DNA of 64,000 bases from Lautropia sp. (GTDB taxonomy: Bacteria; Pseudomonadota; Gammaproteobacteria; Burkholderiales; Burkholderiaceae_E), in assembly GCA_030530775.1 (NCBI GenBank), contig JAUMUG010000001.1, positions 310,001 to 374,000 of the forward strand. Reading direction: 5' to 3'. The notes under the pieces are model-generated. The model worked only from the letters and a program-made list of their open reading frames with translations. It was not told the origin of the DNA and ran no database searches. Positions 38,670 through 48,031 of this stretch are shown piece by piece. Within the stretch, counting starts at the first letter, position 1. Every line of letters starts with the position of its first letter. Position numbers and translations under genes: made by a program.

Positions 38670-39167
38670 ATGGCATCCGTCAACAAAGTGATCCTGGTCG
38701 GCAACCTGGGCCGGGATCCCGAAGTCCGCTATACGGCCGAAGGCATGGCCATGTGCAACCTGTCGGTGGCCACCACGCATCAGTGGAAGGACAAGACCGG
38801 CGAGCGTCGCGAGGAAACCGAGTGGCACCGGGTCAACATGTTCGGCAGGCTGGCCGAAATCGCCGGTGAATACTTGAAGAAAGGCCGTTCGGTCTACATT
38901 GAGGGCCGCATCCGCACCCGTAAATACACCGACAGCAACGGCGTCGAAAAGTACAGCACCGAAATCGTGGCCGATCAGATGCAGATGCTGGGTGGCCGTG
39001 ATGGTGGCGGTGGGGGTGACTTCGGTGGTGGCGATGGTGGTGGCCGTTCCGGTGGTGGCTATGGTGCAGGTGCTGGTGCGGGCGGCCGCAGCGGTAGCCC
39101 TGCGCCGGCAGCCGGCAATCGCCCGGCCCCCAGCTTCGACGACATGGACGACGACATTCCGTTCTGA
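38670..39167 (+). CDS. ssb: Single-stranded DNA-binding protein
   Basis: 165 residues starting [22 protein letters not shown] at 38670; longer upstream starts are not family-like. An OB fold over about 1-110, then a Gly-rich flexible linker ([21 protein letters not shown]) and the acidic tip DMDDDIPF that recruits repair and replication partners. Coats ssDNA as a tetramer. Confidence 0.96.
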   Translation: MASVNKVILVGNLGRDPEVRYTAEGMAMCNLSVATTHQWKDKTGERREETEWHRVNMFGRLAEIAGEYLKKGRSVYIEGRIRTRKYTDSNGVEKYSTEIVADQMQMLGGRDGGGGGDFGGGDGGGRSGGGYGAGAGAGGRSGSPAPAAGNRPAPSFDDMDDDIPF

Positions 39168-39205
39168 GCAAACTGGAGATCTGCCGGTGCGAGTCGGACG
39201 CTCAT

Positions 39206-39226
39206 CGGTGCACCGTGCGTGCACCG
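39206..39226. repeat. Perfect 8-bp inverted repeat after ssb
   Basis: CGGTGCAC (39206-39213) and GTGCACCG (39219-39226) with a 5-base spacer, 39 bases after the ssb stop. It could be a transcript-end structure or a binding site; no T-tract. Confidence 0.45.
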
Positions 39227-39249
39227 TGAAGGCCGCCCCGCATCCACTA

Positions 39250-39281
39250 CCCCGACCTTTTTTCGGCAGAGGCGGGGTTTT
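39250..39281 (+). terminator. Weak terminator-like element after ssb
   Basis: CCCCG (39250-39254) and CGGGG (39273-39277) with a T-rich 18-base loop, followed by TTTTCC. Short stem and long loop, so moderate support only. The rest of the 440-base spacer up to fmdB (39168-39607) shows no gene. Confidence 0.4.
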
Positions 39282-39607
39282 CCTTCCTTCGGGTTCCGCG
39301 AACCCGCCACAGGACGTGCCGGCGTACCGTCGAGCCGACGATGCAGGAGATGACTTCATCGGCTTCGGTGACGGCTGACGGCACATCGGGCGCCTGGGTC
39401 ACGGAAGGATCAGGCGGCGAGTCGGCCGGTCGTGTGCCTCCTCGCGCCGCCTGCTCCGGCTGGTGCCTTGCGTCGTGTCCTTCTCCGTCCGATCTGAGGG
39501 GGACTGTGTTGTGGCAGTTGCCACGGGCGACGGGCGGTGCGCTGTCGGGCAGGGGGCGTCTTATAATGGAAAGCTTTTCCTGATTGCACCATTTTTCATC
39601 GACGCCT

Positions 39608-40006
39608 ATGCCGATCTATGCTTATCGCTGCAGCGACTGCGGTTTTCAGCAGGATGTGCTGCAAAAGATTTCCGATGCGCCGCTGACGGTCTGTCCGTCC
39701 TGTGGGCACGACACCTTCAGCAAGCAACTGTCGGCGCCGGCCTTCCAGTTGAAGGGCACCGGCTGGTACGTCACCGACTTTCGGGACAATGGCAAAAAGC
39801 GGGATGGCGCAGACAATGACACGGCAGCCAACAAGGGCGAGGCAGGCGCGTCGTCCGGCGAGGCGGGCTCTGAAGGTGCTTCCGCATCCGGCGGCAGTGC
39901 GGCATCATCCGATAAGGGCACGGCCGGCGAGGGCGGCGCATCCGCGTCTGCCGCGCCTGCGTCCGGGCCGGCTTCCGGGTCATCAGCCGTGGCCGGTGCC
40001 AGCTGA
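39608..40006 (+). CDS. FmdB-family zinc-ribbon protein with long low-complexity tail
   Basis: 132 residues. The N-terminal 60 form the FmdB zinc ribbon: MPIYAYRCSDCGFQ and CPSCGHDTFSKQLSAPAFQLKGTGWYVTDF. The rest is Ala/Ser/Gly-rich (GEAGASSGEAGSEGASASGG), much longer than in most relatives. A possible regulatory protein of unknown target. In many Burkholderiales a DUF502 gene lies between fmdB and aspS; it is absent here. Confidence 0.85.
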   Translation: MPIYAYRCSDCGFQQDVLQKISDAPLTVCPSCGHDTFSKQLSAPAFQLKGTGWYVTDFRDNGKKRDGADNDTAANKGEAGASSGEAGSEGASASGGSAASSDKGTAGEGGASASAAPASGPASGSSAVAGAS

Positions 40007-40141
40007 ATCATCGCTTGTCCGCGAGGTCCGGGTTTCCGGCTTCGCGGTGTCATGGGGTTTTCTGACGCGGGGGATGGCTCCCGTTCAAAAATAACGAGTC
40101 GGCGGCTGCCGGCCGAACGGCGGTTTGCCAGGAGAAATTCA

Positions 40142-41950
40142 GTGAAACGTAGCTGTTATGTCGGTGATGTGTCCGAGGCCCATCTCGACCAGGAAGTGAC
40201 CCTGATGGGTTGGGTGCATCGGCGCCGGGACCACGGCGGCGTGATCTTCATCGATCTGCGCGACCGTGAAGGGCTGGCACAGGTGGTCTGTGACCCGGAC
40301 CGGGCCGAGACCTTTGCGATGGCCGAAAGTCTGCGCAATGAATTCTGCATTCGCGTCACCGGCAAAGTGCGTCGCCGTCCCGCCGGTACGGTCAATGAGG
40401 CGATCGAGAGCGGCCAGGTCGAAATCCTCTGCCATGAGCTCGAGGTGCTGAATCCGTCGGTTACGCCGCCCTTCCTGTTGGATGACGAGAACCTGTCCGA
40501 GAATGTCCGCCTGACTCATCGCGTATTGGATCTGCGTCGTCCGGCGATGCAGAAGAATCTGATGCTGCGTCACCGCGTGACGATGACGGTGCGCCGCTAT
40601 CTGGACGATCTGGGTTTCATCGATGTGGAAACGCCGATGTTGACCAAATCCACCCCCGAAGGGGCACGTGATTATCTGGTGCCGTCGCGGGTGCACGATG
40701 GCCAGTTCTTTGCGTTGCCGCAGTCACCGCAGCTGTTCAAGCAGCTGCTGATGGTGGCCGGTTTCGACCGTTACTATCAGATCGTCAAGTGTTTCCGAGA
40801 CGAAGACCTGCGCGCCGACCGTCAGCCAGAATTTACCCAGATCGACTGTGAAACCTCATTCCTGAACGAAGAGGAGATTCGCGGCATCTTCGAGCCGATG
40901 ATCCGCCATCTGTTCAAGGAAGTGCTCGATGTCGAGCTGCCCGATCCCTTCCCGACCATGAGCTTTGCCGAGGCCATGCATCGCTATGGTTCGGACAAGC
41001 CCGACTTGCGTGTCAAGTTCGAATTCACTGAGCTGACCGATGTGATGAAGACGGTCGATTTCAAGGTCTTTGCCGGCCCGGCCAATGCGGCCGACGGTCG
41101 GGTGGTGGCGTTGCGCGTGCCCAATGGTGCCGCCATCAGCCGCAGCGAGATCGATGCTTACACTCAGTTCGTCGGTATCTATGGTGCCAAGGGGCTGGCC
41201 TGGATCAAGGTCAACGACGTGCAGGCCGGCCGTGAGGGTCTGCAGTCACCGATCGTCAAAAACCTGCATGACGACGCTCTGAAAGCGATTCTGGGGCGCA
41301 CCGGTGCCCAGAATGGCGATCTGATCTTCTTTGGCGCCGACAAGGCCAAGATCGTCCATGATGCGATCGGTGCATTGCGCCTGAAGATCGGCCATTCCGA
41401 CTTCGGCAAGACCAATGGCCTGTTCGAGGCTGGCTGGAAGCCGCTGTGGGTGCTCGACTTCCCGATGTTCGAGTTCGACGAGGAGTCGAAGCGTTGGGTG
41501 GCCCTGCATCACCCCTTTACCTCGCCGAAGGATGGGCATGAGGACCTGCTGGAAAGCGACCCGGGCAAGTGCCTCGCCAAGGCCTACGATCTGGCGATGA
41601 ATGGTTGGGAGCTGGGCGGTGGTTCGGTCCGTATCCACCGCGAAGAGGTGCAGAGCAAGGTGTTCCGGGCGCTGGCCATCGGTGCCGAGGAGGCCGAGGC
41701 CAAATTCGGCTTCTTGCTGGACGCGCTGCGCTATGGTGCGCCACCGCACGGGGGACTGGCCTTCGGTCTGGACCGGATCGTGACGATGATGACCGGTGCC
41801 GAGTCGATCCGTGACGTGATCGCTTTCCCCAAGACCCAGCGCGCCCAGTGTCTGCTGACGCAGGCGCCGTCGCGGGTCGACGAGAAACAGTTGCGCGAGC
41901 TGCACATCCGCTTGCGCAATCCCGACGCCGGGCACGCACCGGCAGCCTGA
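40142..41950 (+). CDS. aspS: Aspartyl-tRNA synthetase
   Basis: About 602 residues from GTG 40142, chosen because AGGAGA lies 7 bases upstream and (M)[29 protein letters not shown] is the family N-terminus; an ATG at 40052 would add 30 unconserved residues. N-terminal OB anticodon domain, class II motif 2 ([18 protein letters not shown]) and motif 3 ([15 protein letters not shown]), bacterial GAD insertion between. Charges tRNA-Asp, and possibly tRNA-Asn if an amidotransferase exists elsewhere. Confidence 0.96.
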   Translation: MKRSCYVGDVSEAHLDQEVTLMGWVHRRRDHGGVIFIDLRDREGLAQVVCDPDRAETFAMAESLRNEFCIRVTGKVRRRPAGTVNEAIESGQVEILCHELEVLNPSVTPPFLLDDENLSENVRLTHRVLDLRRPAMQKNLMLRHRVTMTVRRYLDDLGFIDVETPMLTKSTPEGARDYLVPSRVHDGQFFALPQSPQLFKQLLMVAGFDRYYQIVKCFRDEDLRADRQPEFTQIDCETSFLNEEEIRGIFEPMIRHLFKEVLDVELPDPFPTMSFAEAMHRYGSDKPDLRVKFEFTELTDVMKTVDFKVFAGPANAADGRVVALRVPNGAAISRSEIDAYTQFVGIYGAKGLAWIKVNDVQAGREGLQSPIVKNLHDDALKAILGRTGAQNGDLIFFGADKAKIVHDAIGALRLKIGHSDFGKTNGLFEAGWKPLWVLDFPMFEFDEESKRWVALHHPFTSPKDGHEDLLESDPGKCLAKAYDLAMNGWELGGGSVRIHREEVQSKVFRALAIGAEEAEAKFGFLLDALRYGAPPHGGLAFGLDRIVTMMTGAESIRDVIAFPKTQRAQCLLTQAPSRVDEKQLRELHIRLRNPDAGHAPAA

Positions 41951-41974
41951 GCGCAGGGCACCGGGGAGGCAACC

Positions 41975-42736
41975 ATGGCTGCATCGGCATCGAAACCAGA
42001 CAGCACCGATGCCGTGCGGCAGGCCGGGGCGTCGCCGTCACCGGATACGGCAGAATGCGGGGTCACGTCCTTTGGCCCGACCCGGTCGCTCATCCATACA
42101 TCATCGGGCACGCCTGCCGCGGAGATCGTGCCGGTCGGTCTGTCGGATTCGTTGGATTCGTCGTTGGCTTTGGCCGCGGCTACCACCGTCGCCCGTTCGG
42201 CTGCCGTCGCCACCGCTGCACACCCTGGTTCCGTGTCATCCCGGGCGCCGAAAATACCGGTTTCGGTGTTGGTGGTGATCCACACGGTCGATGGACGGGT
42301 GCTGTTGCTGGAACGTGCGGACCGGCCGGGCTATTGGCAATCGGTGACGGGCAGTCTGGATACACCCGATGAGGATCCGGCGCAGGCCGCCGGCCGTGAG
42401 GTGTTGGAAGAGACCGGTATCGCTCTGGCGCAGGGCGAGTTTTACTGTCTCGACATCCAGAACCGCTATGAAATTTATGCGCATTGGCGTCATCGCTATG
42501 CCCCGGGTGTGACGCACAATACCGAGCATGTGTTTGCGCTGGCATTGTCGGCCCCCTGTCCGGTGCAGCTGGCACCGCGGGAACATCTGGCCAGCGCGTG
42601 GCTGCACTGGCAGGAGGCGGCAGCGCACTGTTTTTCGCCGAGCAACGCCGAAGCGATCGAGGTGCTGGCAAAACGTTGGCAATGGGCGCCGCCGTCCAGT
42701 CGCGAGTCCGGCCAAGCCCAGGGAGAGTCGCTGTGA
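41975..42736 (+). CDS. nudB: Dihydroneopterin triphosphate pyrophosphatase (NUDIX) with N-terminal extension
   Basis: 253 residues. The NUDIX domain begins near residue 91 (KIPVSVLVVIHTVDGRVLLLERADRPGYWQSVTGS), with the box GSLDTPDEDPAQAAGREVLEETGI in the GX6E spacing common for betaproteobacterial NudB. Removes pyrophosphate in folate synthesis. The first 90 residues are Ser/Ala/Thr-rich and lack a domain. GGGGAGG precedes the ATG at 41975, so the extension is probably translated; a GTG at 42233 lacks such a site. It overlaps the next gene. Confidence 0.85.
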   Translation: MAASASKPDSTDAVRQAGASPSPDTAECGVTSFGPTRSLIHTSSGTPAAEIVPVGLSDSLDSSLALAAATTVARSAAVATAAHPGSVSSRAPKIPVSVLVVIHTVDGRVLLLERADRPGYWQSVTGSLDTPDEDPAQAAGREVLEETGIALAQGEFYCLDIQNRYEIYAHWRHRYAPGVTHNTEHVFALALSAPCPVQLAPREHLASAWLHWQEAAAHCFSPSNAEAIEVLAKRWQWAPPSSRESGQAQGESL

Positions 42737-43494
42737 CATTGCGTTTGCGGGTGGCAACCTACAACATTCACAAGGGGGTTGTGCATGGACCGGGGCGCCT
42801 GCGCTCACGCCCCAGTGTGCACGAGATGCGGCAGCGCCTGCACGAGCTGCACGCCGATATCGTGTTCCTGCAGGAGGTGCAGGGGCAGAACATGCGTTAT
42901 GCCGAGCGTTTCCAGCATTGGCCGACCGATCCGCAGGCGCAGTACCTGGCGTTGCATCCCGAAGCCGAGCGCAAGGGTTTCGAGGCAGCCTATGGGCTGA
43001 ATGCCCGTTATCTGCATGGCCATCACGGCAATGCGCTTCTGTCGCAGTATCCGATCGTAGCCGTCGAAAACCGCGATTTCTCGGATCATATCTTTGAGCG
43101 TCGGGGGGTGCTGCATTGCGTGCTGAACATCCGTGGCCGGGTGGTGCACTGTTTCGTGATCCATTTCGGGCTGTTGGCTCGCAGTCGGCTGCGGCAGGTT
43201 CGGGCGTTGATCGACTGGATCGAGGCCGAGGTGCCTCGTGATGCGCCACTGCTGATTGCGGGTGACTTCAATGACTGGCGCGATATGCTCAGCCAGCATC
43301 TGATCGGCAACCTGCATGTGCACGAGGTACTGGCCAGCGCGCGTACCTTTCCGGCCCTGATGCCTTGCCTGAAAATGGACCGAATCTATGTGCGCGGATT
43401 CGAGGTCGAGGCCGCACGGGTGCTGCGTGGCATCAGCTGGGCGCGGCTGTCGGATCATGCGCCGGTGGTGGCCGATCTGCGAATGGAGGACTGA
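42733..43494 (+). CDS. Endonuclease/exonuclease/phosphatase family protein
   Basis: 253 residues from GTG 42733, overlapping the nudB stop (GTGA). EEP-fold motifs: LRVATYNIHKGV, DIVFLQEVQG, HHGNALLSQYPI, LIAGDFNDWRD and the terminal SDHAPVVADL. Related to YbhP-like proteins; usually in an operon with nudB. The substrate could be nucleic acid or a phosphoester lipid. Confidence 0.85.
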   Translation: MTLRLRVATYNIHKGVVHGPGRLRSRPSVHEMRQRLHELHADIVFLQEVQGQNMRYAERFQHWPTDPQAQYLALHPEAERKGFEAAYGLNARYLHGHHGNALLSQYPIVAVENRDFSDHIFERRGVLHCVLNIRGRVVHCFVIHFGLLARSRLRQVRALIDWIEAEVPRDAPLLIAGDFNDWRDMLSQHLIGNLHVHEVLASARTFPALMPCLKMDRIYVRGFEVEAARVLRGISWARLSDHAPVVADLRMED

Positions 43495-43497
43495 AAG

Positions 43498-44484
43498 ATG
43501 GCGGGATCCGTCGAACTCGTGACCGTGGCGGGGCAGCCGGGCTATTGTCTGCGCCATGCATGCGGGGACCGGGTACTGGTGCTGCAGCAGGGCGGACAGG
43601 TGTTGTCATGGATGACGGCAGATGGCGTCGAGCGGATGTATCTGTCGCCGGAACTGCCGGCCGCCAGGCAGCCCGCGCGGGGCGGCGTGCCGGTGATTTT
43701 CCCGCAGTTCAACCAGCGCGGACCGGATTTTCAGCTGCCGCGCCATGGCTTTGCCCGCAATCTGGCCTGGGTTCTGGTGCCGTCATCGGCCCAAGGGCAG
43801 GCGCGGTCTGCCGGGGCTCATCCGTCTTCGGGCGTGTCGGTGACGGGCGGCGCTACGGAGCGGGACAAGCCGGCCCAGGCGGGGATTGCCAGCGATCCTG
43901 TCCCTGTGATGTCCCGGGGCTCGGCGATCGATACTGCGGACATGACGTTGTGTCTGAGCGACAGTGACGCGACCCGCAAGTACTGGGCTTTTGCCTTCCG
44001 GCTGGATCTGCACATCAGTCTGGCACCGAACCGGCTGACGTTGACGATGCAGGTGCAGAACCACAGTGCCGAGCCGATGTCTTTCACGGCCGCGCTACAT
44101 ACCTATCTGACGGTGCCCGAGTTGCTGGCGGCCGAGCTGCATGGGCTGGCCGGAGTCCGGCGGCTCGATACGATCCGGGATGAACCCGGTACGGGGCCCG
44201 GGGGGGCACTTCGATTCACCGGGCCGATCGACGATATCTATTTCGATCTGCCCCGGCCGCTGCGTCTGGACAGCGCATTGGGTCGGCTGCAGATCGAGGT
44301 GCTCGGCGGTTTTGCAGATACCGTGGTCTGGAATCCGGGGCCGGACGGGGCGGCCGAACTGGCCGACATGCCTGATGAGGACTGGCGCAGGATGCTCTGT
44401 GTCGAGGCTGCGGTGATCGGCCGACCGGCGCAGTTGCCTGCGGGGGGAGTCTGGTCGGGTACACAGCGTTTTTCTCTCCTTTGA
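43498..44484 (+). CDS. Aldose 1-epimerase-like / D-hexose-6-phosphate mutarotase
   Basis: 328 residues starting 3 bases after the previous gene. YeaD-like features: GGVPVIFPQFNQRG, LPRHGFARNLAW, ALHTYLTV and the late VVWNPGPDGAAELADMPDEDWRRMLCVEAAV. An insertion of about 50 Gly/Ala/Ser/Pro-rich residues (43786-43935) lies after ARNLAWVLVPSS. The probable role is interconversion of hexose-6-phosphate anomers. Confidence 0.82.
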   Translation: MAGSVELVTVAGQPGYCLRHACGDRVLVLQQGGQVLSWMTADGVERMYLSPELPAARQPARGGVPVIFPQFNQRGPDFQLPRHGFARNLAWVLVPSSAQGQARSAGAHPSSGVSVTGGATERDKPAQAGIASDPVPVMSRGSAIDTADMTLCLSDSDATRKYWAFAFRLDLHISLAPNRLTLTMQVQNHSAEPMSFTAALHTYLTVPELLAAELHGLAGVRRLDTIRDEPGTGPGGALRFTGPIDDIYFDLPRPLRLDSALGRLQIEVLGGFADTVVWNPGPDGAAELADMPDEDWRRMLCVEAAVIGRPAQLPAGGVWSGTQRFSLL

Positions 44485-44872
44485 TGGGGGGCTGCGCTTT
44501 GTGAGTGCCTCCCGTTGCCTGGCAGCCGCGATGAGGTTGCAGGCCACGGGTCGGGTATGGTGCGACGCCCGGGCGAGCGCCGTCGCTCCGGGCCTCGGTT
44601 TCCAAGTGCCGATGCCTTCCAGGTCGGTGAGGCTCGTTCATCGGTCCGATACCGATGTCCGGCGACGCCAGGATGCTGTCTGTTTGTCAGCAGATACTGT
44701 GCTTGTGTAAATGCCTGCCAGGTTTTGTGTGCCAATGGGCGGGTTGGACATTCCGTTGATGGTGGTGAAATTGACACACTGCGGCCGGGCCATCAGTCTT
44801 ATGCCTCAACGGGGCTGAGATCCCCGGCAGCGTAAACTGTCTGGGTGTCCGGCGGGCAAACGGAACAAGAAC
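44485..44872. other. Spacer upstream of elaA, no gene seen
   Basis: 388 bases. A GC-rich hairpin (GCCCGG..AGCG-CCGT-CGCT-CCGGGC, about 44568-44593) is present. A GGGGCTGAGATCCCC segment at about 44813-44827 recalls part of a TPP riboswitch, but the rest of that motif is absent. Nothing else is supportable. Confidence 0.5.
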
Positions 44873-45394
44873 ATGAAGCAGGAATCGTGGAGTCTGGGGC
44901 AGCGTCTGCCCGGCTCGGTCGAACGATCGGGAATCGAGTGGTCGGTGCAGCCTTTTGCCGAGGTGGGTGCGGCGGTGCTGTATCGGGTGCTGGCCTTGCG
45001 TAGCAGCGTCTTCGTCGTCGAACGGGATTGTGCCTATCAGGACATCGACGGGCTCGATCCGCAGGGCCTGATCGTCGTCGGTATGCGCCGGGTCGACGAC
45101 GCCTCCTTCGATGTCATCGCCACGGCGCGCATCCTGCCGCCCGGCGTCAGCTATGCCGAGCCTGCGATCGGGCGCCTCTGTGTGGCGGCTCCCTATCGTC
45201 AGCATGGCTTTGGTCAGACGCTGATCCGGGAGTCGGTGCGGATGTGCCGCGGCCATTTCCCCGGACGAGCGATCCGCATTTCCGCTCAGGCCCATCTCGA
45301 GAAGTTCTATCAGGCCGAGGGTTTCCAGAGCGTCTCGGAAGTCTATCTGGAAGACCGGATTCCGCACGTCGAGATGCTGTTGGCGGCGGCTTGA
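44873..45394 (+). CDS. ElaA-family GNAT N-acetyltransferase
   Basis: 173 residues. The ElaA signature LYRVLALRSSVFVVERDCAYQDIDGLD, the acetyl-CoA loop RLCVAAPYRQHGFGQTLI and QAHLEKFYQAEGFQSVSEVYLEDRIPHVEM are present. Probably a small-molecule or protein acetyltransferase; the substrate is unknown in the family. Confidence 0.88.
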   Translation: MKQESWSLGQRLPGSVERSGIEWSVQPFAEVGAAVLYRVLALRSSVFVVERDCAYQDIDGLDPQGLIVVGMRRVDDASFDVIATARILPPGVSYAEPAIGRLCVAAPYRQHGFGQTLIRESVRMCRGHFPGRAIRISAQAHLEKFYQAEGFQSVSEVYLEDRIPHVEMLLAAA

Positions 45395-45553
45395 AGCGCT
45401 GTCCGCGGATATCACGCCGTTCAGGCATTCAGGTAACCGGGCGCCTGGGCGTATGGACCGAAGAAGTGGGCCGCAGACCGGGGCGGGCTGCGCGCCGGTG
45501 CGGCTGTCGCCGTCGTGTCCAGCTGCCCGGATGGCGCGGTGCGCCTGTGGCGC

Positions 45554-46021
45554 TCAGATCATTTCGGGTTGTGGTGCGGGCGGTTCATCGATCGGTCGTG
45601 GCCGGCGGTCCGGACCGATCGCCACGTAGGTGAGGGTGGCTTCCGACACTTTGACTACCTCCGGCGCGTAGACATTGCGTTCCACGAAGACTTCCACTTT
45701 GGTGGTGATCGAGGTGGTGCCGGTACGGATGACATCGGCGTAGAACAGGACCCGTTCACCGATGCGGACCGGCTCATGGAAGGTCATTGCACTGGCTGCC
45801 ACGGTGCTGACACGTCCCCGTGCCCGCCGGTTGGCCACGACGGCGCCGGCGATGTCGATCTGTGACATGATCCAGCCGCCGAACACACTGCCGCCCGGGT
45901 TGGCATCGGCCGGCATGGTGACCAGGGCCAGAATGGGAATGCGTCCGTCGGGCAGCGGCATGGGGCCGTGGTCGGCCTCGGTGGGTTGACGGAAAGAATC
46001 CTGGGGTCGATTGTCTGGCAT
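45554..46021 (-). CDS. Acyl-CoA thioesterase (hotdog fold, YciA type)
   Basis: 155 residues from the chosen ATG (MPDNRPQDSF). Core: MPADANPGGSVFGGWIMSQIDIAGAV and AMTFHEPVRIGERVLFYADVIRTG, typical of YciA thioesterases that hydrolyse acyl-CoA. An earlier in-frame start at 46135 adds 38 unconserved residues. Pro-rich C-terminal end. Confidence 0.88.
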   Translation of the reverse strand: MPDNRPQDSFRQPTEADHGPMPLPDGRIPILALVTMPADANPGGSVFGGWIMSQIDIAGAVVANRRARGRVSTVAASAMTFHEPVRIGERVLFYADVIRTGTTSITTKVEVFVERNVYAPEVVKVSEATLTYVAIGPDRRPRPIDEPPAPQPEMI

Positions 46022-46343
46022 GCTCTGGTTGTCCGATGGACCGTGAGGGTCGTGTGGGCTGTTGCGCTTCGATGACGTAAGCCGCCAAGCATACTCCAAT
46101 GCTCCGGCACGTCGTGGCCCGGCCGCAACGGGCACGGGCTGTATCTCTCGTAGTCCGGTTGACGGAAGATGTCGGCACGCAGGCCTGGGGCGGAGGCGGA
46201 GCGGGCGAAGGCATGGCCATGCCTTCGAGCCGGGTCGGAGGCGTGCACGATGCCATGGCGAGCGTGCCGGTCTTCGATCTCTTTCGGCAAGTTCCAGTGG
46301 TGGCTGTCGGTGACCATAGGCGCTGTCCGGACAGAGCCCTGGC
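46022..46343. other. Spacer upstream of the thioesterase gene
   Basis: About 320 bases between two leftward genes. The only structure seen is a perfect 22-bp palindrome described separately. Frames here are GC-driven and not convincing. Confidence 0.5.
46206..46227. repeat. Perfect 22-bp palindrome
   Basis: CGAAGGCATGG (46206-46216) is followed directly by its exact reverse complement CCATGCCTTCG (46217-46227), with no central spacer. It lies about 185 bases upstream of the thioesterase start. No T-tract on either side, so a protein-binding site is more plausible than a terminator. Confidence 0.6.
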
Positions 46344-47840
46344 TCAGGACACCGGCTTTGCGAGAGGCAGCGCCAACAGGTGCGGGCAGTGGTCGCTGGG
46401 TCGGGGACGGGCCAGTGAAAGTGGTGCGTCGAAAGGCAGGACTTGGACGCTGAGGCGCTCGAGAGGCTGTTGCAAATGCTCGGCCAGGCCGTGACTGAGC
46501 AGAAAAGGGGTTATGTGCCGATGGCAGTCGGCATGGCGTCGATAGGGGCCGTTGCGGATCAGGGCAAAACGGGCGCCGGGAGGCGTGTCATCGTCGATTT
46601 CGGCCAGCAGGCTGCTGATACGCCGGGCGTCTTCGGCGCGATGGATGAGCTGTCCGGCCGGGCTGCCGTCGGCCCGGGCAGGCATCCCGGTCTTGAGTTC
46701 CTCGTGCAGATCGCGATTGAAGTCGCCGCTGATCAGCACCTGTCGGCCTGCCTCGATCTGCCGGTCGACCCAGGACTCCAGCGCGGGGATCTGCGCCTGC
46801 AGCGTCCGGCAGGCGTTCAGGCGGCGCCAATACCGTGTGGGTTGCCGGCTGATGCTGCGTTCCAGGCGGCCGTGGCGGCACCCGGCTTTCAGATGCACGT
46901 TCAGAACCGCCAAATTCAGGCCGGAAGGCAGATCCAGATAGGCAGCGAGACCAGGTCGGGTGACATGCCCGTCTTCGGTCTGCTGTGAAATCGCCTCGAT
47001 CAGCTCCACCCGGGGTTCGGGCACGAAATGGCCGCTGCGCCAGGCCAGTACCAGGTGCTGGGCGATAGGCCGCCCCTGCCATCGTTCGGCGCTCGTATGA
47101 ATCGTCCAGCCTTGGCCCAACACCTGTGCGGCCGCTTCCCGGTCGCCGACTTCCTGCATCAGTACCAGATCGGGTCGGGCATTTTGGACCAGTGCAGCCA
47201 GTTGGTGAATCTTGGCGTCCAGATCGGCCAGGGTGCGCACTGGGGCGTGTATCAACTGGCCCTGTTGATTGCGCCCGCTCAGCGCGTCGCAGTAGGTCAG
47301 TCCGGGCGGTCGTTTTTCGGTCTGGGGCTCCTGCCAGTGGTGGCGACTGCAGAACTGTCGCCAGTGCTCGAAACGCGTGCGTGACATCAGATGTTCGGCA
47401 TTCAGGCTCAGCACCCGCAGTTCGTGATGGGCCGTGTCGTGGCGCGGGTTTCCGGAGGAGGGGGTGGCAGCAGGTACGGCGTGTCGCGTGGTTTGACGGG
47501 ACTTGCGCAAGGTGTCTTTGCGCCGTGCCTGGCGCTGCCGGTCGGACGGGAGGGGCCCGACCCGCAGCTTTTCGACGATGTCGGCCTGTGGGCGGTCGTC
47601 GTCCGTGTTTTCGGTATGGGCCGGCCCGGCGCTGCCTGCGCCTCGAGTACGGAACGGGCTGGAGCCGTCCGCGCCGTCCGCGGGAACCGTGGCGGAAGCA
47701 TCCACGTTCGGTATACGGAGCGGACCGGCGGGGCAGACCGAGCAGCACAGAAGCATCAGGATCGGAACGGACCGGATCACGAGCGGCAGATATTTGGGAG
47801 GCTGGATCGAAGGGGTACTGGGCAGAACAGGTGTTTTCAT
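46344..47840 (-). CDS. Secreted endonuclease/exonuclease/phosphatase-family protein
   Basis: About 498 residues from ATG 47840 (10 more from 47870). A signal-like segment LPLVIRSVPILMLLCCSVCPAG leads into about 100 low-complexity Arg/Ser/Asp-rich residues. Then comes an EEP domain: LRVLSLNAEHLMSR, PDLVLMQEVGDREAAA, LAVLNVHLKAGCR, VLISGDFNRDLHEEL and PSDHCPHLLAL. Probably a periplasmic or secreted nuclease. It is divergent from pyrC. Confidence 0.8.
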   Translation of the reverse strand: MKTPVLPSTPSIQPPKYLPLVIRSVPILMLLCCSVCPAGPLRIPNVDASATVPADGADGSSPFRTRGAGSAGPAHTENTDDDRPQADIVEKLRVGPLPSDRQRQARRKDTLRKSRQTTRHAVPAATPSSGNPRHDTAHHELRVLSLNAEHLMSRTRFEHWRQFCSRHHWQEPQTEKRPPGLTYCDALSGRNQQGQLIHAPVRTLADLDAKIHQLAALVQNARPDLVLMQEVGDREAAAQVLGQGWTIHTSAERWQGRPIAQHLVLAWRSGHFVPEPRVELIEAISQQTEDGHVTRPGLAAYLDLPSGLNLAVLNVHLKAGCRHGRLERSISRQPTRYWRRLNACRTLQAQIPALESWVDRQIEAGRQVLISGDFNRDLHEELKTGMPARADGSPAGQLIHRAEDARRISSLLAEIDDDTPPGARFALIRNGPYRRHADCHRHITPFLLSHGLAEHLQQPLERLSVQVLPFDAPLSLARPRPSDHCPHLLALPLAKPVS

Positions 47841-48031
47841 GGCAACCGGCGGGAACGACAGGCTGTGCATCGGTGTCCGACGTGTTGCAACGTCGGCACG
47901 GCTTCATCGCGGCCGCCGTGCCGGGCGCCTCGGATCGGCCGTCGTGTCCATGGACTGTGGCGGACATCATCGCCCGGTCTCCATGCTTTGCCAATCGGCC
48001 ATCCGGCTGGTCCGGACGCTATCATCGACGC

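Noticed and set aside
44798..44835. TPP-riboswitch-like GGGGCTGAGATCCCC segment upstream of elaA
   Set aside because: Only the GGCTGAGA-like core is present. The second conserved half (CTGATCTGG..) and the flanking stems are missing, and the downstream gene has no thiamine link.
45784..46317. Minus-strand frame of 177 residues overlapping the thioesterase gene
   Set aside because: It is the shadow of a GC-rich real gene in another frame, His/Arg/Pro-rich with no domain. The real thioesterase frame explains the region.
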